The notes under the pieces are model-generated. The model was not told the DNA's origin. It did not search any database and worked only from the letters and a program-made list of their open reading frames with translations. The translations under genes and the position numbers were made by a program. A stretch of 64,000 bases of DNA from Climacteris rufus (Eukaryota; Chordata; Aves; Passeriformes; Climacteridae): positions 211,817-275,816 of the forward strand of contig VZRZ01005138.1 of NCBI GenBank assembly GCA_013398175.1, written 5' to 3'. Shown piece by piece: positions 1 to 12,007 of this stretch. The stretch's first letter is position 1, and the number at the start of each line of letters is the position of its first letter.

Positions 1-3000
1 TGCTATCAGTCGTAAGAAAAGGAAGCTGGGTGGCAAATGGTTTTGTAGTTTACAATATTGCCTATGGCACAGGCAAGTTAGCAAATGGAAATAGGACATA
101 ATTCCCTCTGTATGGCTGGCAATTATCTCCCCATCCGCGGAGGAGGACACAAGAAGAAGCAGGAGGATGACAAGGACCCTGGTGCTTGGCTGTATCCTCA
201 GACTCTTGCTCTATTGCCGTGGATGTGACACTTCTGATATTTTGGTGGTGGCAAGTTTTCCAGCAACAGTGCAAGAAATCTGTATCCCTGGTGTTTTTCT
301 CTCTGCTCAAAAGAAAAAACCACTTGTGCCTCAGCCAGTCCAGGGAGCGTAGCTTAAACTGATGTCAAAAGCAGATTTGCATTAAAACACGGAGTTTGTG
401 TCGGGGCAGCTGAGGTGTTGGTGTGTGACGTTTCTCAGCCTCCTGCAGAGGGGTGGGACTGTTGAGAGCCAGCACAGCTGTTCCTGGGGCACCAGCTCCG
501 TTGGCTGAGGGTCAATCGGCTCCAGGTGTAACAAGAGCAACTTAGCTCTTGTTACAAGAGCTCACTCAGCTAAGTGGGTCTGCAAAGGTTGTGGGGTGTT
601 GGGCCTGCAGCTCCTCAAGTTGGATTGTCCAAGAAAAAGTAGGTTGCTTTTTTTTTTTTTAATTCGGTTTTATATTTGTGTATGTCGCTTGTTGGTTGGA
701 GAACTGTTTTTCAGCAATTTCTACTCCTGTCTGTGTTGGCTTCTGGCAACATTTTTAGTTTATGCAATCTGGTGGCTTTTCAAGGTTGTTTTTCCTCAAT
801 AGAGAGCTCTCCTGTATTGTTATTCTATCCATGTGTACACTATAAACTTAGGTGACCTTTGTCTGTGCACAGCTATGAGGTACATGTGGATCTCTGGAAA
901 TGCTAAATCACAAAACTGCTGTGATCAGGTCTGCGTGCTCTGCGCGGTCCCCAGCGCTTGGGCCAGGATCAGGTGTGTTTTTAGAAGCTGACTAAGAGAA
1001 ATTTAGTATAAAATATTTCTTCTAGAGAGTATGGTAATTGTCAAGAAAAAAGACTATTCTAACCTTTCTAAAAAATGGGAGAAGGTCGTCCATCTTATGA
1101 TTTAAGATTAAAACAGGGAATGCTGCTTTCATTTGACTTTTGCCTGATCATCTAAGTAGTTTCACATGTATGCCATATGCTTGCATTATTTATACTTTCA
1201 CATTTTGTTATGTATATATTACTCCATCTGTGTTTTTTCCTTTTACTCTTTACCATTCTACATTAGGATTATATTTGAATAGAAATGTATAAAATAAGTT
1301 AAAACACCTGTTTCACTACTTGAAGTGCAGCATGATGTATTTTTCAGACAGAAGTCCTAACTAATGTTTTTTCTGGTTTTCTTACAAGGTACAAGATTAT
1401 GCATTGGGCATAGAAATGCTGTCTTGAGTTATGACCTACTGACTTGTTAAAGCAAGTCTGAATTAAAAAGAAAACCAAAGTTTGCTATAATCAAATCAAC
1501 TTGTGTTATCCTTGGTTGCTTTATTTGAATAATTTTGCATATAAAGTGGTAACATTCTGGGCATAGTGAAGGCTTTCTGTAGAGTTTCTAAGAATGGTAA
1601 AAAATATTGCTTTTCACCTAGCATGTGAATCAACACATTCTTAAAGCAGGCTATTGTTAATTATGTTCTGTGTGCAGTGTGTTGACTGGAAGTCCCTATC
1701 ACTTGTGCTGCTGCATAAAGAAAAGATTCTGTAAGACACATCCTTTAGCTTCAGAAGCCTTCTATCAGCAAAGGCAATCTCTTTGAAAAGACAAGGGAAT
1801 GAGAGAGAGGGAAAAAAATAGATACTACTTGATATATGTGAATCCTTTTCTAGCTGCTTACAAAATACCAGTTTTCCAAAAGGAAGAAAAGTCAGAGAAG
1901 GCTTTCATGCTTTGCTGTTAGAGATACCACAGCTCATTAGCACCTCTTCTTAAAGAGGAATGAGTTAAGGACAGCTGACTTGGATACCACAAGGATGAAC
2001 ATGGCATAGGAAACCAGGAGAGAGGAAACTTACTAAAATGTGGTGAATTAGATTTAAGAAGTCTTTCAGGGCACATGCAAAATGAGAAGAAAAGCATCAT
2101 ATAATATCAGTTTTTCAGTGTGGAGGGAGGGAAAAAAATGTTGTTTTTCACTCAATTAATGTATTGGCATGAAGCAGTGCTAAGTGTTCCATAGCTGCTG
2201 CTCCAACAACCTATGAGCCTTCTGGAAGTTCCTTTGTGGTTAAAATATTGAGTTCCATCTGATAAATCACCAGGATTTTGGATATATCTGTGCTAGATGA
2301 TGCAATTACTTGAGCTAGCTGTAAATGGGGTAGATAAAATACCAGAAATAGTTGAACCAGAATAGTTGAAAATGTGGCATATGTGGAGAGCTACTTAGTC
2401 CCACTGGGCAAACAGTATAATACTGCTGCTTTTATGCAAGTTAGCTGCTGTCTAGACATACCTGTAGCCTCCTAAATCACTTAGTACTTTTGAAAGTTTT
2501 ACCACTACACTCATCAGTCATTTTATATGCTTTAGAAAGCCGTGAAATGGCTGTTTAATTATGCAAAGTGAAGGTATAATTAAATTTCACTAGAACTGTG
2601 GGGATTTGAATATGATGAAATAAAATGGGTTTAGTTTTACAGGCTCAGTGTGCCTCAGAGTAATCACAAAGCCTTTTGATTTTCTTTTTTTTCATATCTA
2701 TAAATATCTCTGGGCGAATGGGGAGTTTGGGCCCAGGGTGGCTCTCTGCCTTTATGCCAGACAATATGGATGTACACTTATAAAAGGTAGATATTGCCAA
2801 GCAGAACTCAAAGATTATACTTGTTTTGCTTTAGAAAAGCTGCCAGTGCTGTTAATATGTACATCTGGAACTTCATCAAACCTGGTAGTAGGAACAGTGA
2901 CAAAAGTCAAATGAAGAGTCAAAACAAGCAGCTCTGCAATACAACTTTGAAATGCAGTAGCATGAAAATGGCCACGTCAGCACGAGGCGTGAGAGTCCAA

Positions 3001-3815
3001 TACTGCTTGCTTGCCAATGGGAGAGCTGCTGGCTCTGCTGTTCTGGATAACCAGGCTGCTTGCCTAAAATGGGTGTAAGAGATTGGCTTTTCCTTGATAT
3101 TTGCAGCTTTCAATCTTCCTCCTTCAGCCTTTTAGCATGGAGCTGGCTGGTTGCTTCTGTGTACTGCTGGGTGCTTACCACGCAGGGCAGTGTGATAGTG
3201 ATTTGGTTTCACTTTCCTCTTTCTGAGTTAAGATCCATTTTGGAGAGGACAAATTGGAACCAAAATGCGTTTAAAATGAAAAGTTATTTGAGGCATCGTT
3301 GCTTTCCAACCAAGGGAGCAGAGACTGAAGAGGAAAAAATGACAGAGAGAAGGAGAATATGGTGGAAATGCAGCATTTTTCATCTAGGTCAGGCTTTTCT
3401 GAAGGATGCTTAGTGATGGTTGGCTGGTACTTGCTGGCTTTTTTCTGTCTTCAGCTACAATGCAATGATCTTGAAAGATAAACAGAGGAGGTGCTTTGTG
3501 CAGTTGTGGGTCAAAGTCACAGCCCAAGATCTCTTTGTGATGTGGTTGGCTACTATTGCAACTACATTTTACAATTATATAAAATATGTAGCTTGCATTA
3601 CATAGATATTAAGGGCAAAATTATAGCTCATATAATGACACTTATTTCTTATAATGTCTGATTTTACTGGTCCAGTCTGAATTTTTCAACAAGCTACCTG
3701 AGTTGGACTCTTTTTTTATTCACTCTCAAAAAAATTCAGCCCTTTCCAGGCTGTGTCTAAGTAGAAAATTACTATGTTTGTTTCTCTTGTGGGCTCTCTC
3801 CCCTGTGGTGTGGGG
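1..3815. other. Unique AT-rich non-coding sequence
   Basis: No gene or repeat family is recognised here. Open frames are short, and none has splice context or a familiar motif. A T13 run lies at 648-660, and the only compact structure that stands out is the hairpin at 528-555. The stretch reads as ordinary intergenic or intronic bird DNA. Confidence 0.6.
528..555. repeat. Perfect 11-bp inverted repeat, 6-nt loop
   Basis: The arms GTAACAAGAGC (528-538) and GCTCTTGTTAC (545-555) are exact reverse complements around the loop AACTTA. The ACTTAGCT running from the loop into the right arm (540-547) is complementary to AGCTAAGT at 568-575, so a competing fold is possible. The structure is visible directly; its function is unknown. 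It is too short for a typical pre-miRNA. Confidence 0.8.
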
Positions 3816-3949
3816 TTTTTGTTTGTTTGTTTGGTTTTTTTTTTTTTTTTTTTTTTTTTTTTGTGTTGTTTTTGGTTGGTTGGTNNNNNNNNTTTTTTTT
3901 TTTTGTGTGTGTAGTTGTTGGTTGGTTGGTTGGTTTTTTTTTTTTTTTT
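3816..3949 (+). repeat. Poly-T / (GTTT)n / (GGTT)n low-complexity tract
   Basis: The tract starts with GTTT units, then a run of 28 T (3835-3862), GGTT units, an assembly gap, another T run, a short GT run, more GGTT units and a final T15 (3935-3949). Such compound tracts expand by slippage and are hard to sequence, which explains the gap inside it. Open frames running through it are artefacts of T-richness. Confidence 0.9.
3885..3892. other. Assembly gap (8 N)
   Basis: Eight N lie between GGTT units and a T run. The true length and sequence of the tract are unknown here. Confidence 0.99.
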
Positions 3950-5164
3950 AAATCAGAAGAATTTGCAAATCCATTTCAGGAAGAACTATACTGTATTCAT
4001 CCGAAATCCAGGGAATAACTTTGAGTTGGAGGACTTGTTGGACTGCTGAGACCTCCCAGGGTTAACAGGAATGTATGTTGAGAGCCGTGCCAGGGCTTAG
4101 CATGTGGGCTGGAGAAACACCTGCTGTGTGCTGAGTTGTTCCTTCCTCAGGCCACATTTAGTGCCCTGGGTAGGTGGTAGCTGCTGAATTAAAATAATTA
4201 TTTGTATGTTCTGCTTTAAATAGGCAGTATAAGTGGGTTTGTGCTTTTTTTGCCTGTGTGCCCTCCTAGTTGGCCCAGAGGGTTTGTTTTCCTGGTGGCT
4301 CTTTGTGGTGATCACCACAAAGTCTTTCTGCTTTACAGACACCTCTCACTCCAAACTTGTCTGTAAAAGATATCTGCAATTTGCAGTAGTGTCGTAATGT
4401 GTCCATGCAAGAGATTAAAGCAAGGTGGCATTTCCTCACGGCTGTGGTTTACCTATAGAGTGTAACTTGTAGCCCAGGATTTTGGGATTATCTTAATTAT
4501 ATAATGTCACTTATGAATTGGTCAGAAGTTGATGTAAATGCATTAATTTCACCGATTCTGATAACTGGTAGATGTGTAATATCACTGTAAAACACACATT
4601 AAAAGTGGAGGAAAAAAGTATTCCAGCTTGCATCATAAACAACTATATAGCAGAAAAATCAGTACTGCTTTCTGTGTGGCAACTTCTAGCAAGAGGCTCT
4701 GGTTACCACTCTAAACTGTGCTACCAGAGTTGCAGATCTGTCCACATGTTAATTACTGTGTTCATTTACGGTGTTTTGGGCTACTTTTCTGGTATGTGCT
4801 GGTCTCTTACTGAGTAGTCTTGGAGGTAAACCACAGTCCTATACCAGATCAGAATCTGGTCTTCAGGTTTTCTGAATGACAGTAAGTGTTTAATACTAAT
4901 CTTTTTCTCCTTAAAACTCACAAAACTGAATTCTTGTGTGTTATTTAATGTGGTCACACAGCCCCCATAATTCTTTAAGCAAATGTTGTGAAGATGCCAC
5001 ACTAGGTAATTACTCGTGGGTGGGGAGTAAATGCATGTGTCGGGAAAGCTCTGCTGGCATTGGCACCTCTTGTACCACTGCAAAGCCCTGTAGTGACCTG
5101 CAGCAAAAAGTTTTGTTTGGGTTATCTGTCAACTGAGGAGGAAAATGGCATTCAGCAGTGATAC
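3950..5164. other. Unique non-coding sequence
   Basis: No gene or repeat family is recognised. The stretch holds the 22-bp palindrome at 4301-4322. It ends at the left edge of the LTR, where GATAC (5160-5164) may be one copy of a target-site duplication. Confidence 0.5.
4301..4322. promoter_or_regulatory. Perfect 22-bp palindrome with inverted RUNX-type cores
   Basis: The half CTTTGTGGTGA is followed directly by its exact reverse complement TCACCACAAAG. Each half contains TGTGGT or its complement ACCACA, the core recognised by RUNX/CBF factors. The two cores face each other across a central TGATCA. The palindrome is seen directly; the RUNX match is established motif knowledge; enhancer activity is inference only. 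Confidence 0.5.
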
Positions 5165-5885
5165 TGTGCTAGTTTGAAAACAAACCAGTGGAGGAATTAA
5201 CCCCACACAAATATATTGTGAGAGATTCTAAGTCAGAACTACAATTTAATAGGAGAAACTAAAATAAAGGCAGTAATACAGAAAATACCAACCTAGACAA
5301 AGTCAGACAAAGTCAGAATACAACCTGACACCTTGTTGGTCAGGTGCTGATAGCAGTCCCGTTAAATACTGGCTGTAGTCCTATTGGAGTGAAGGATGTG
5401 GTCTGGGTTGAAGTGGTGATCCTGAGGAAAAGCCTGGTCTGTCTCTGGAGGTCCAGTGGTGGTTGTGGAGTTCCTCTCCTCTGGAAATCCAGTGGAAGTG
5501 GTGTCTCTTAGTGTGTTTCAAGTCTTTTATACAGGTAGGATGTTCAGTTCCTCCCTTCGGGGCCAGGCATATCACAATGGGATGATGCTATTTATGAATC
5601 GTTCCAGGAGGCCTTGATGGCCCCTTAGCGAAGATGACCCTCCACAGAGTAGCTGCTGCTTCTCAGAGGGTGTTATCAGGGCTCAGTCATTGATGTGAAG
5701 ACAGAGGCATCACTCTGCCTTGCAGGGCTGCCTCTCTTTCTTCCTTAGCTAATGCCCATTGCAGTCTGGAGGGTGGGGGCTGCAGTGGCCAGCTGTTGTG
5801 AATGACCCATCATTAACAATTCATTGAGAGGTGATGGAGATGATAGAATACACCCCTTTGGTTACACCTTCCATGTAACCCAACA
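5165..5885 (-). mobile_element. Solo LTR of an endogenous retrovirus (passerine ERVL-like)
   Basis: Read on the minus strand, the element begins TGTTGGG and ends CTAGCACA, giving the TG...CA termini of an LTR. A TATA box (TATAAAAG, plus coordinates about 5524-5531) is followed about 280 bp downstream by a polyadenylation-type ATTAAA (5245-5250). The plus-strand edge TGTGCTAGTTTGAAAACAA resembles an LTR family that I recall as abundant in songbirds. Flanking pentamers GATAC (5160-5164) and CATAC (5886-5890) match at four of five positions, consistent with an old 5-bp target-site duplication. No internal gag/pol or second LTR lies alongside, so it is probably a solo LTR left by recombination. 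The family name cannot be fixed without a library search. Confidence 0.7.
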
Positions 5886-8238
5886 CATACCCTGCCTTTA
5901 TTTCTTCTCTACTGCTTCATGACCTCAGCTGTGGGCTTTTTGGGAAATGTGTGTGTTTTTCTTTATTCTTTCATAAAGCTACCTGAGCACCACTGTGTGT
6001 GTCAGATCATCCTCTGAGAGAGCTGGCTCCTGAAATCTCAGGGAGTTTTGACCAACTTGTTGGTTAATAGCTGTGGTGTATAAACAATTTACTGGCTTGC
6101 TTAGTTTGATCTATTTTCCTTTAAAAAAAGGAATAAGGCTCCCTGAAGATAGGTGAAATTGAAATGGGACTGCAGAGAAAAAAATTCCTTTTGGATCAGC
6201 TAATGGTCATTCTAATGGTCTTGAGGTAGCTAACTGTGCCTCTTTAGGTTTCTCATAATCCTTCTAGACTACAAGGTAAGACAGAGGAAATGCTGAAACA
6301 GGAGTGGTATGACCTTACAAGTAAACCAAGTACTTTAAAAGATGTGCTAGATGTACTTAGCACACTCTTACACAGAATTATAATTCTAGCCTTGAGAGGG
6401 AGGAACTGTAACCATTGATGTCAAAAAATGAAATGAAAAAACCCTCAACATAATGAAATGATTACTTTTGGAAAACACTGATATTCTAGATCTTTTGGTC
6501 AACATTCTTGCAACAGGAGAAGGAGGAAATCCTAATGTTTCATTTGAATTTAGTATTTGGTGTATTAGTCCTGCTTCTATCTTTAATGCTTAAACTTCTG
6601 CACATTTGCGCACCTTCTTTCATAACTGCCCTAGGTTTTTTTTTTTCTCTTTGTGAGAATATCCTGAATAACTGCTGAATTGAACATATAAAACTATTTG
6701 TCACTTTGCCAGTGCTATGTGGTTCCTTCACCTTTTCAGAAATGTGATGTTATAGTAGCATATATAGTGAATGGGTGCTATTTTTCTGCCATATGATTAA
6801 ACTTTTTGAACAAAACTGTTTGGGGCTTGTGCATGCATGAGCTGTAATTCCTGCAGGGAGCTTATGGCCAAGCTTGCCTATGACTATATCGATTTGTTTA
6901 CTGAACTGCTGAATGGGCAGATAGCAAGACTTCCCACTTGGCTTTGGCATGTCTGATTTTCTTTTTTCTTTTCCCTTCTCCCCCTTTCAAATAACATTTT
7001 TCTCTAGAATACAGAGCAGACCCTGATAAATGTTTTCATCTCTACCTGGGCAAGGTTTCCAAGGGTGACCTTATAAAAGAATCATCTTTTATTTCTATGA
7101 AAAGAGCTTGTCTACTAAGGAAATCACTTGGTTTGAAGACTTGTGATTGTGTATAACTGAGATTCTACAGGAGAATGAAAAAAAATTAAAAGAAGTATTA
7201 ACTCTTCAGACTTAAAACTAATAAAAATAGTTTGTCAGCAACTGGTGTTCTTTTCATGCTGCCATGTATCTGTTTATTACACTGTTGTCTGTCTGTGCAG
7301 GTCTGTTGCTCTTGGAGTTTCCATGCCATCTTTTTTGTTAGAAATGTCCTACAGTGAGGAAGCCAAAATAATCAGTGAACCAGGTACCTCTCTTTTCTGA
7401 ATCCTCTGAAGAAGAAGGAAAAAAATCAGTGATAAGCTCTGGTACATGAGCTTTATAGTCTATGGACTAGGATGTTCAGTGACATGAAAGGACATCTTTA
7501 TAAAGTCAGAGTGCATTTCTGGTTTGGTCTGTGGTTGCCACTAAAGGGTTTATACTAATGCTGTTACTGGGGGCAGCTGTGTTATAGCACTGCTTACTTA
7601 TTTATTCACTGTAGTGACAGTTACATTTCATGTAGCAGCTGCTGAAGCCAAGACTATTCAGCAAGGACAAAATGTGATAAAACTTCAATGAGGTTTTCTT
7701 TTTCAATATTAAGTTGTAATTCTTTATATAGCAACAAATAGTTTTCTACTGCTATTTTCAACTTTTGTCTTTAGTATCATCGAAGAAATTCATTAGCTAC
7801 TAGTTAGAAGTGTTATGTTCACTTTATATCATTTGGCTTCCTTATATGTGTATCTGTTCCATAAATACAGGAAAGTAATTGTTTGGATAGAAACAGCCCC
7901 CCTCATGTTATGAACACTTTCAGATTTCCTTAATTCCTTTTAATGTAATGAGGACTCAGCCTCTGGGCACAGGGAGGAGAAAATCCTTGTGTAGTGTACA
8001 AATGATTTAGGAAACTTGACACATGCAGAAAGTGGTCCCTTTTTTGGAAGGGTTATTGATTGCTTCTACCTTTTAGCTAAGCTTTTGATGTGCAAAGGGT
8101 GAACTCCACCTTGGAGGATAACAATGAGAGTCTCAGGTTAGTGAGCAATTATGACTATAATGTCTGTGGCTTTAGAGTCTTTATTCTGCTGTCATTTTTC
8201 AGTGAAGTCATTTTTGTTTTGCTGGAAACTAGATCAGG

Positions 8239-8252
8239 TGTGTGTGTGTGTG
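8239..8252. repeat. (TG)n microsatellite, about 7 units
   Basis: A simple uninterrupted dinucleotide run; short, so probably only weakly polymorphic. Confidence 0.85.
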
Positions 8253-9299
8253 GTTTTTGTTTTTGTCCTTTCCCACGTATGACTGACATAGGACATCAGT
8301 AAAGTGACCAGAGTAAATACTGATGTGCTGCCTCGAGATGCTGCCCTCTCACGTCGTTTTGCATGAGCTATTCCATAGCTGTAGTGATGGGAGACAAGTT
8401 GCTATATTTAACTGTATTTTTAATATACATCAGTAACAGACATATGTTTCATATGTTTAGCTGTAATTAACAGGCTTCCAAATTTATATTATCTAGCTTT
8501 CTGTAAGTGTGTATTTTTGTGCAGCACATGAAATGTTATATCAGAAATTTTTCAACAAAACAAATGTCAAAGTGACAATTTGTTGAAACTTTTTTAGGGA
8601 ATGTGGAATTTTCCATGAAAAACCTTTTTCTTGAAAAGCTTTGTTATGCCTTCAATATGGCTTCTGGTCTGAGGAAGACACAAAATGCTACCCTGGGATG
8701 TAGGAAATGGAAAGAGCTGATATGGGATGTGCTACTTTTGACAGAGGAGGGAGCTGATCCTGGTGGGTCTTGCCAGAAATACAGAGTTTCAAACAGATCC
8801 CATGTGGATCTAATCACAGCAAAAATTTATTAAGCTTCTACAAGTAATAAAACCCCTGTTTGAAGTGTTGCTGGCTTTGTAGGACAGCTGGCACTGAGTG
8901 CTGCACACAGAGTTCACGAGCAGCACTGGGTACCTGTAACCTGCCTCTGATTTCATGTAGCAGTCCTGGCTCCTCCTTCAGCTCAGCCACACTTTGGAAA
9001 CCAGACCAGGTCTCCATACAGACCTGCTCCCTGCCAGGATGGTACAGGATAATTCTGTATGAGAGGGCTTCCTCTGGGCCAGGAGTCAGGGGTGGAATAA
9101 ACAGTGCAGTCTTTTACCAGTCTCTTTGAAGGTACCTGGGGGAAAAGCCATGGCCCACTGCTCCCTGCCCTCCCACCCCCAAACCTCATGCTCATTTAAT
9201 TCCTTTTGAACTTTGGATATCAAACATAAGATGCTGGACCAGGTTGTCCTCATTCTCGCTGGTCTCAAAGAACATAAATTCACAGGACCTGGTGAGAAG

Positions 9300-9321
9300 T
9301 TTGCCAAGCTCATTTGGCAAA
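9300..9321. repeat. Inverted repeat TTTGCCAA / TTGGCAAA
   Basis: Two exact 8-bp arms are separated by GCTCAT. The GCCAA and TTGGC pentamers are NFI half-sites, but pointing outward (everted), unlike the standard TTGGC-N5-GCCAA arrangement. The structure is seen directly; function is unknown. Confidence 0.6.
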
Positions 9322-11655
9322 GGTTTATAGGATAAAGGGGCACTAAAACATCTTTCTTTGCTTTTCAAGTCATGATCAGTAAAAGGCAGCTGTCTCTGCT
9401 GATTGCTGGCAGGTCCCAAGGAAGGGCTGCGTTCAGGGGAGGGTGGGAAAAACTCACAAGGGTGCTCATGAGCCAAAATGCAAGTCTGCATCAAGTAAAG
9501 CAATCTCATTCATGCAGGGACTTAGTGACAGAAATGGACTAATTTTCTTTGAGTACATATTTTTGCCTTCTTTATTTTGTAACAGAAATAGCTGATAAAT
9601 TCTTTCCCTATAGAGAAATTTCTTAGAAATAGGTTTGCTGTGTCTCTTCCAACAAAGTGTTTCTGCTTTGGGATCCGGTGGAGCCAGAACTTGATATGGT
9701 TCTGCTGCCTGAGGTGTTCAGAAAGGTATTTGTTGCCTTCACTAGATTATGGATGTGGCATTGCTGCTTGTCATGCTTACAGGCAGCTTTCCTTTAGGAC
9801 TGGAGCTGGTAGTTCTACTTTTCTGATACCCTGGGCACGTAAAATAACTTACTTGTTTGTAACCCCATGTCTTAGCTGTGCTCTGTGCAGCTGCTCTCTT
9901 CTACATGATAAAGGTAAAGAAAGAATCAGCATCTCACTTCTGGTCCTCTACTTGTTGCAGAAATTTCAGTAAATTGTGATATTCTCTGCCTGTGTAGCAT
10001 TTGGCTTTTTTTTTTTTCTTAAAACGTCTGAGCTCTGTATCTTTGAAATGTGCTGCCACGGTTTCCATCATTACCTTCCCTACACAGGGTATGATTTTGA
10101 AACACACATTTTCACTACGGTGAAGCCATCTGCTACATTTGGGGAATTAGCAGTACTAGGCATAATGTTTCTTTATGCTATCTAGAAATGTGCCCAAATA
10201 GTGCAATACAATTGGGTATAATAAGATTGAAATGCCTGTTCAGCACATAGATTTGCAGTAAGGCCATTTTCACATCATCTTGCATTGGCTTATGTTATGC
10301 TGAATTGAATTTCATTTCAGGTTTTGTTTGCTGGTGTCATGCAGGATCTGCTGTTGTTATTACCTCAGATACATGTGTTTTTAATAATTCTGAGATTAAG
10401 ATATAGTTGAATTTACATGAACTGAACCATGAATGTGTTATAAATTGCCTTGTATTTACTGGACAATAAAAGCATACGTGGGGGTAGCTACTGCACAGTA
10501 GTAAATGTGCTGTAAATTCACACTTAACCTCCCAGGTGGAACCTGTTTGTGGAGCCATATCTAAGGGTGGTGAGGGGTCAGAATAATATTGTTGTTGTTC
10601 TTTTCATAAATCCGTAGCATTTATAGGGCTCTGAGCAAACTAAACTTAATTTCACAGTTGCTATTTATCTTTAAAGGCTTCAGTTTTTTTCTTTCCTTTT
10701 ATTCAGAATGTTTCATATACAAACCAGGGTGCATCCTTTTCATATGCTATTGAATTACACATTCATGGGTATCATAAAAAATGTTTTGGTTTTTTTTTTT
10801 CCCCCTCACTAGTTGGTAGCAATTCTGTGTGTTTTCAAGCCTTAGGTCCCTTTAAAATATTAGCTAATCTCTAGCCCATCATTTGTAGTTAACTATAATC
10901 TGTAATTGGCAGAAGTTAAAATTGAGGCAGAGAAGTTAACTTGCTGCAGATGTAGTGATACAGCAATAAAGGATGAATTAATCATTGGAAGCATCCTTGT
11001 AGAACCATTAGTGCAGAATCTTGTCAGGCATCTAAAGAGTGTGTGGCTTCCCAGGTCCAAATTCCTAAATTGCACCACTAATCTTCATACCATCCCCTCT
11101 GTGTTTTTCTTGTGTCCCTGATGATGACTGTTCATCAAGAATGATGTATGCTAAGTTATTAGTTACGTTTCCATGCTGTCAGAATATAAAAACTATTGAT
11201 GTTGAAAGATGTGAGGACATCTTTTGCTCCCTCCCTCCTTCCTGTTTCTGCTAGCCTTTTGTAAATTATCGGTGTTGAAAGAAGTCATGAGGAAAGGAAG
11301 ATGAACGCGTGACTGAAGCAAACTTCAGATGCTAGAAACCTGATAAGCTTCTGCTGTCCTTTAGCTCCCTGGCAGGTTGTGAGGGACCAGAAATCTGTTT
11401 TTACTGTTTCTAATTTTATGAAATGCTGTTGGCTGAGAAATAGGATGTTGAGGCCAAAATATTGGTTATGAAACACACTTTATCTCTGTTTTTGTTCAGG
11501 CTGATAGTGTCCAGAAAAAACAACTGTTTTACATGGATCCTTGGTGTTCTATGTAGACTTATAGAGAAATGTGACTCCATTCTCAGCACACCAGAGCAGG
11601 AGTTTTCTCACACATTTGCCATCACAGATCACACTCTCTCCATACCGTGAGATTG

Positions 11656-11790
11656 ATGTGCTCTCTAATAATTTAATAGTAATAATTATCTAATAATATG
11701 CATGCTATCTTTTTATATTTTATATTTAAAATATAGTCTAATACTATAGAATAATGATTATTATTATCTAATAATCTAAAAATCTACTTT
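11656..11790. repeat. AT-rich low-complexity patch
   Basis: Almost entirely A and T, with repeated TAATAAT and TATATTT words. It could act as a flexible or easily unwound segment; more simply it is AT-rich drift. Confidence 0.75.
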
Positions 11791-11953
11791 GATTCTGACC
11801 CACTTTTCTTCAGTGAAATTATGCTCATAAGAAAAATCAAATCAGGTTTTACTTCCCTTTTAACACCTCACTGCCTTTACTGCAAAAAACCACAACTTCT
11901 AGCAGGAGTAGGATTTAGGCAGTGGTACATTGAAATTGTTGCAAATATTCAGC

Positions 11954-11968
11954 TTGGCATCATGCCAA
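11954..11968. promoter_or_regulatory. Perfect NFI-type palindrome TTGGC-N5-GCCAA
   Basis: TTGGCATCATGCCAA matches the full dimeric Nuclear Factor I consensus exactly; the dyad extends outward by one further base pair (C...G, 11953-11969). Full-length matches bind NFI dimers strongly in vertebrates (established knowledge). In vivo use here is inference; chance occurrence in 64 kb is uncommon but possible. Confidence 0.55.
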
Positions 11969-11983
11969 GTGGTCAGAGATTAA

Positions 11984-12007
11984 TTTCATCTCTGCGAAGA
12001 GATGAAA
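11984..12007. repeat. Perfect 10-bp hairpin, GCGA loop
   Basis: The arms TTTCATCTCT (11984-11993) and AGAGATGAAA (11998-12007) are exact complements around GCGA. The hairpin lies only 15 bp from the NFI-type palindrome, so two dyads occupy about 55 bp. Confidence 0.75.

Larger units (their letters stand above)
5886..11655. other. Unique AT-rich non-coding sequence
   Basis: Nearly 6 kb without a recognised gene or repeat. The segment 8860-9510 is somewhat less AT-rich and carries overlapping open frames on both strands, none familiar. A short (TG)7 run lies at 8239-8252 and an inverted repeat at 9300-9321. Nothing else stands out. Confidence 0.55.

Noticed and set aside
3703..4018. Phe/Trp/Gly-rich frames
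   Set aside because: Translation of the poly-T and GGTT low-complexity tract across an assembly gap.
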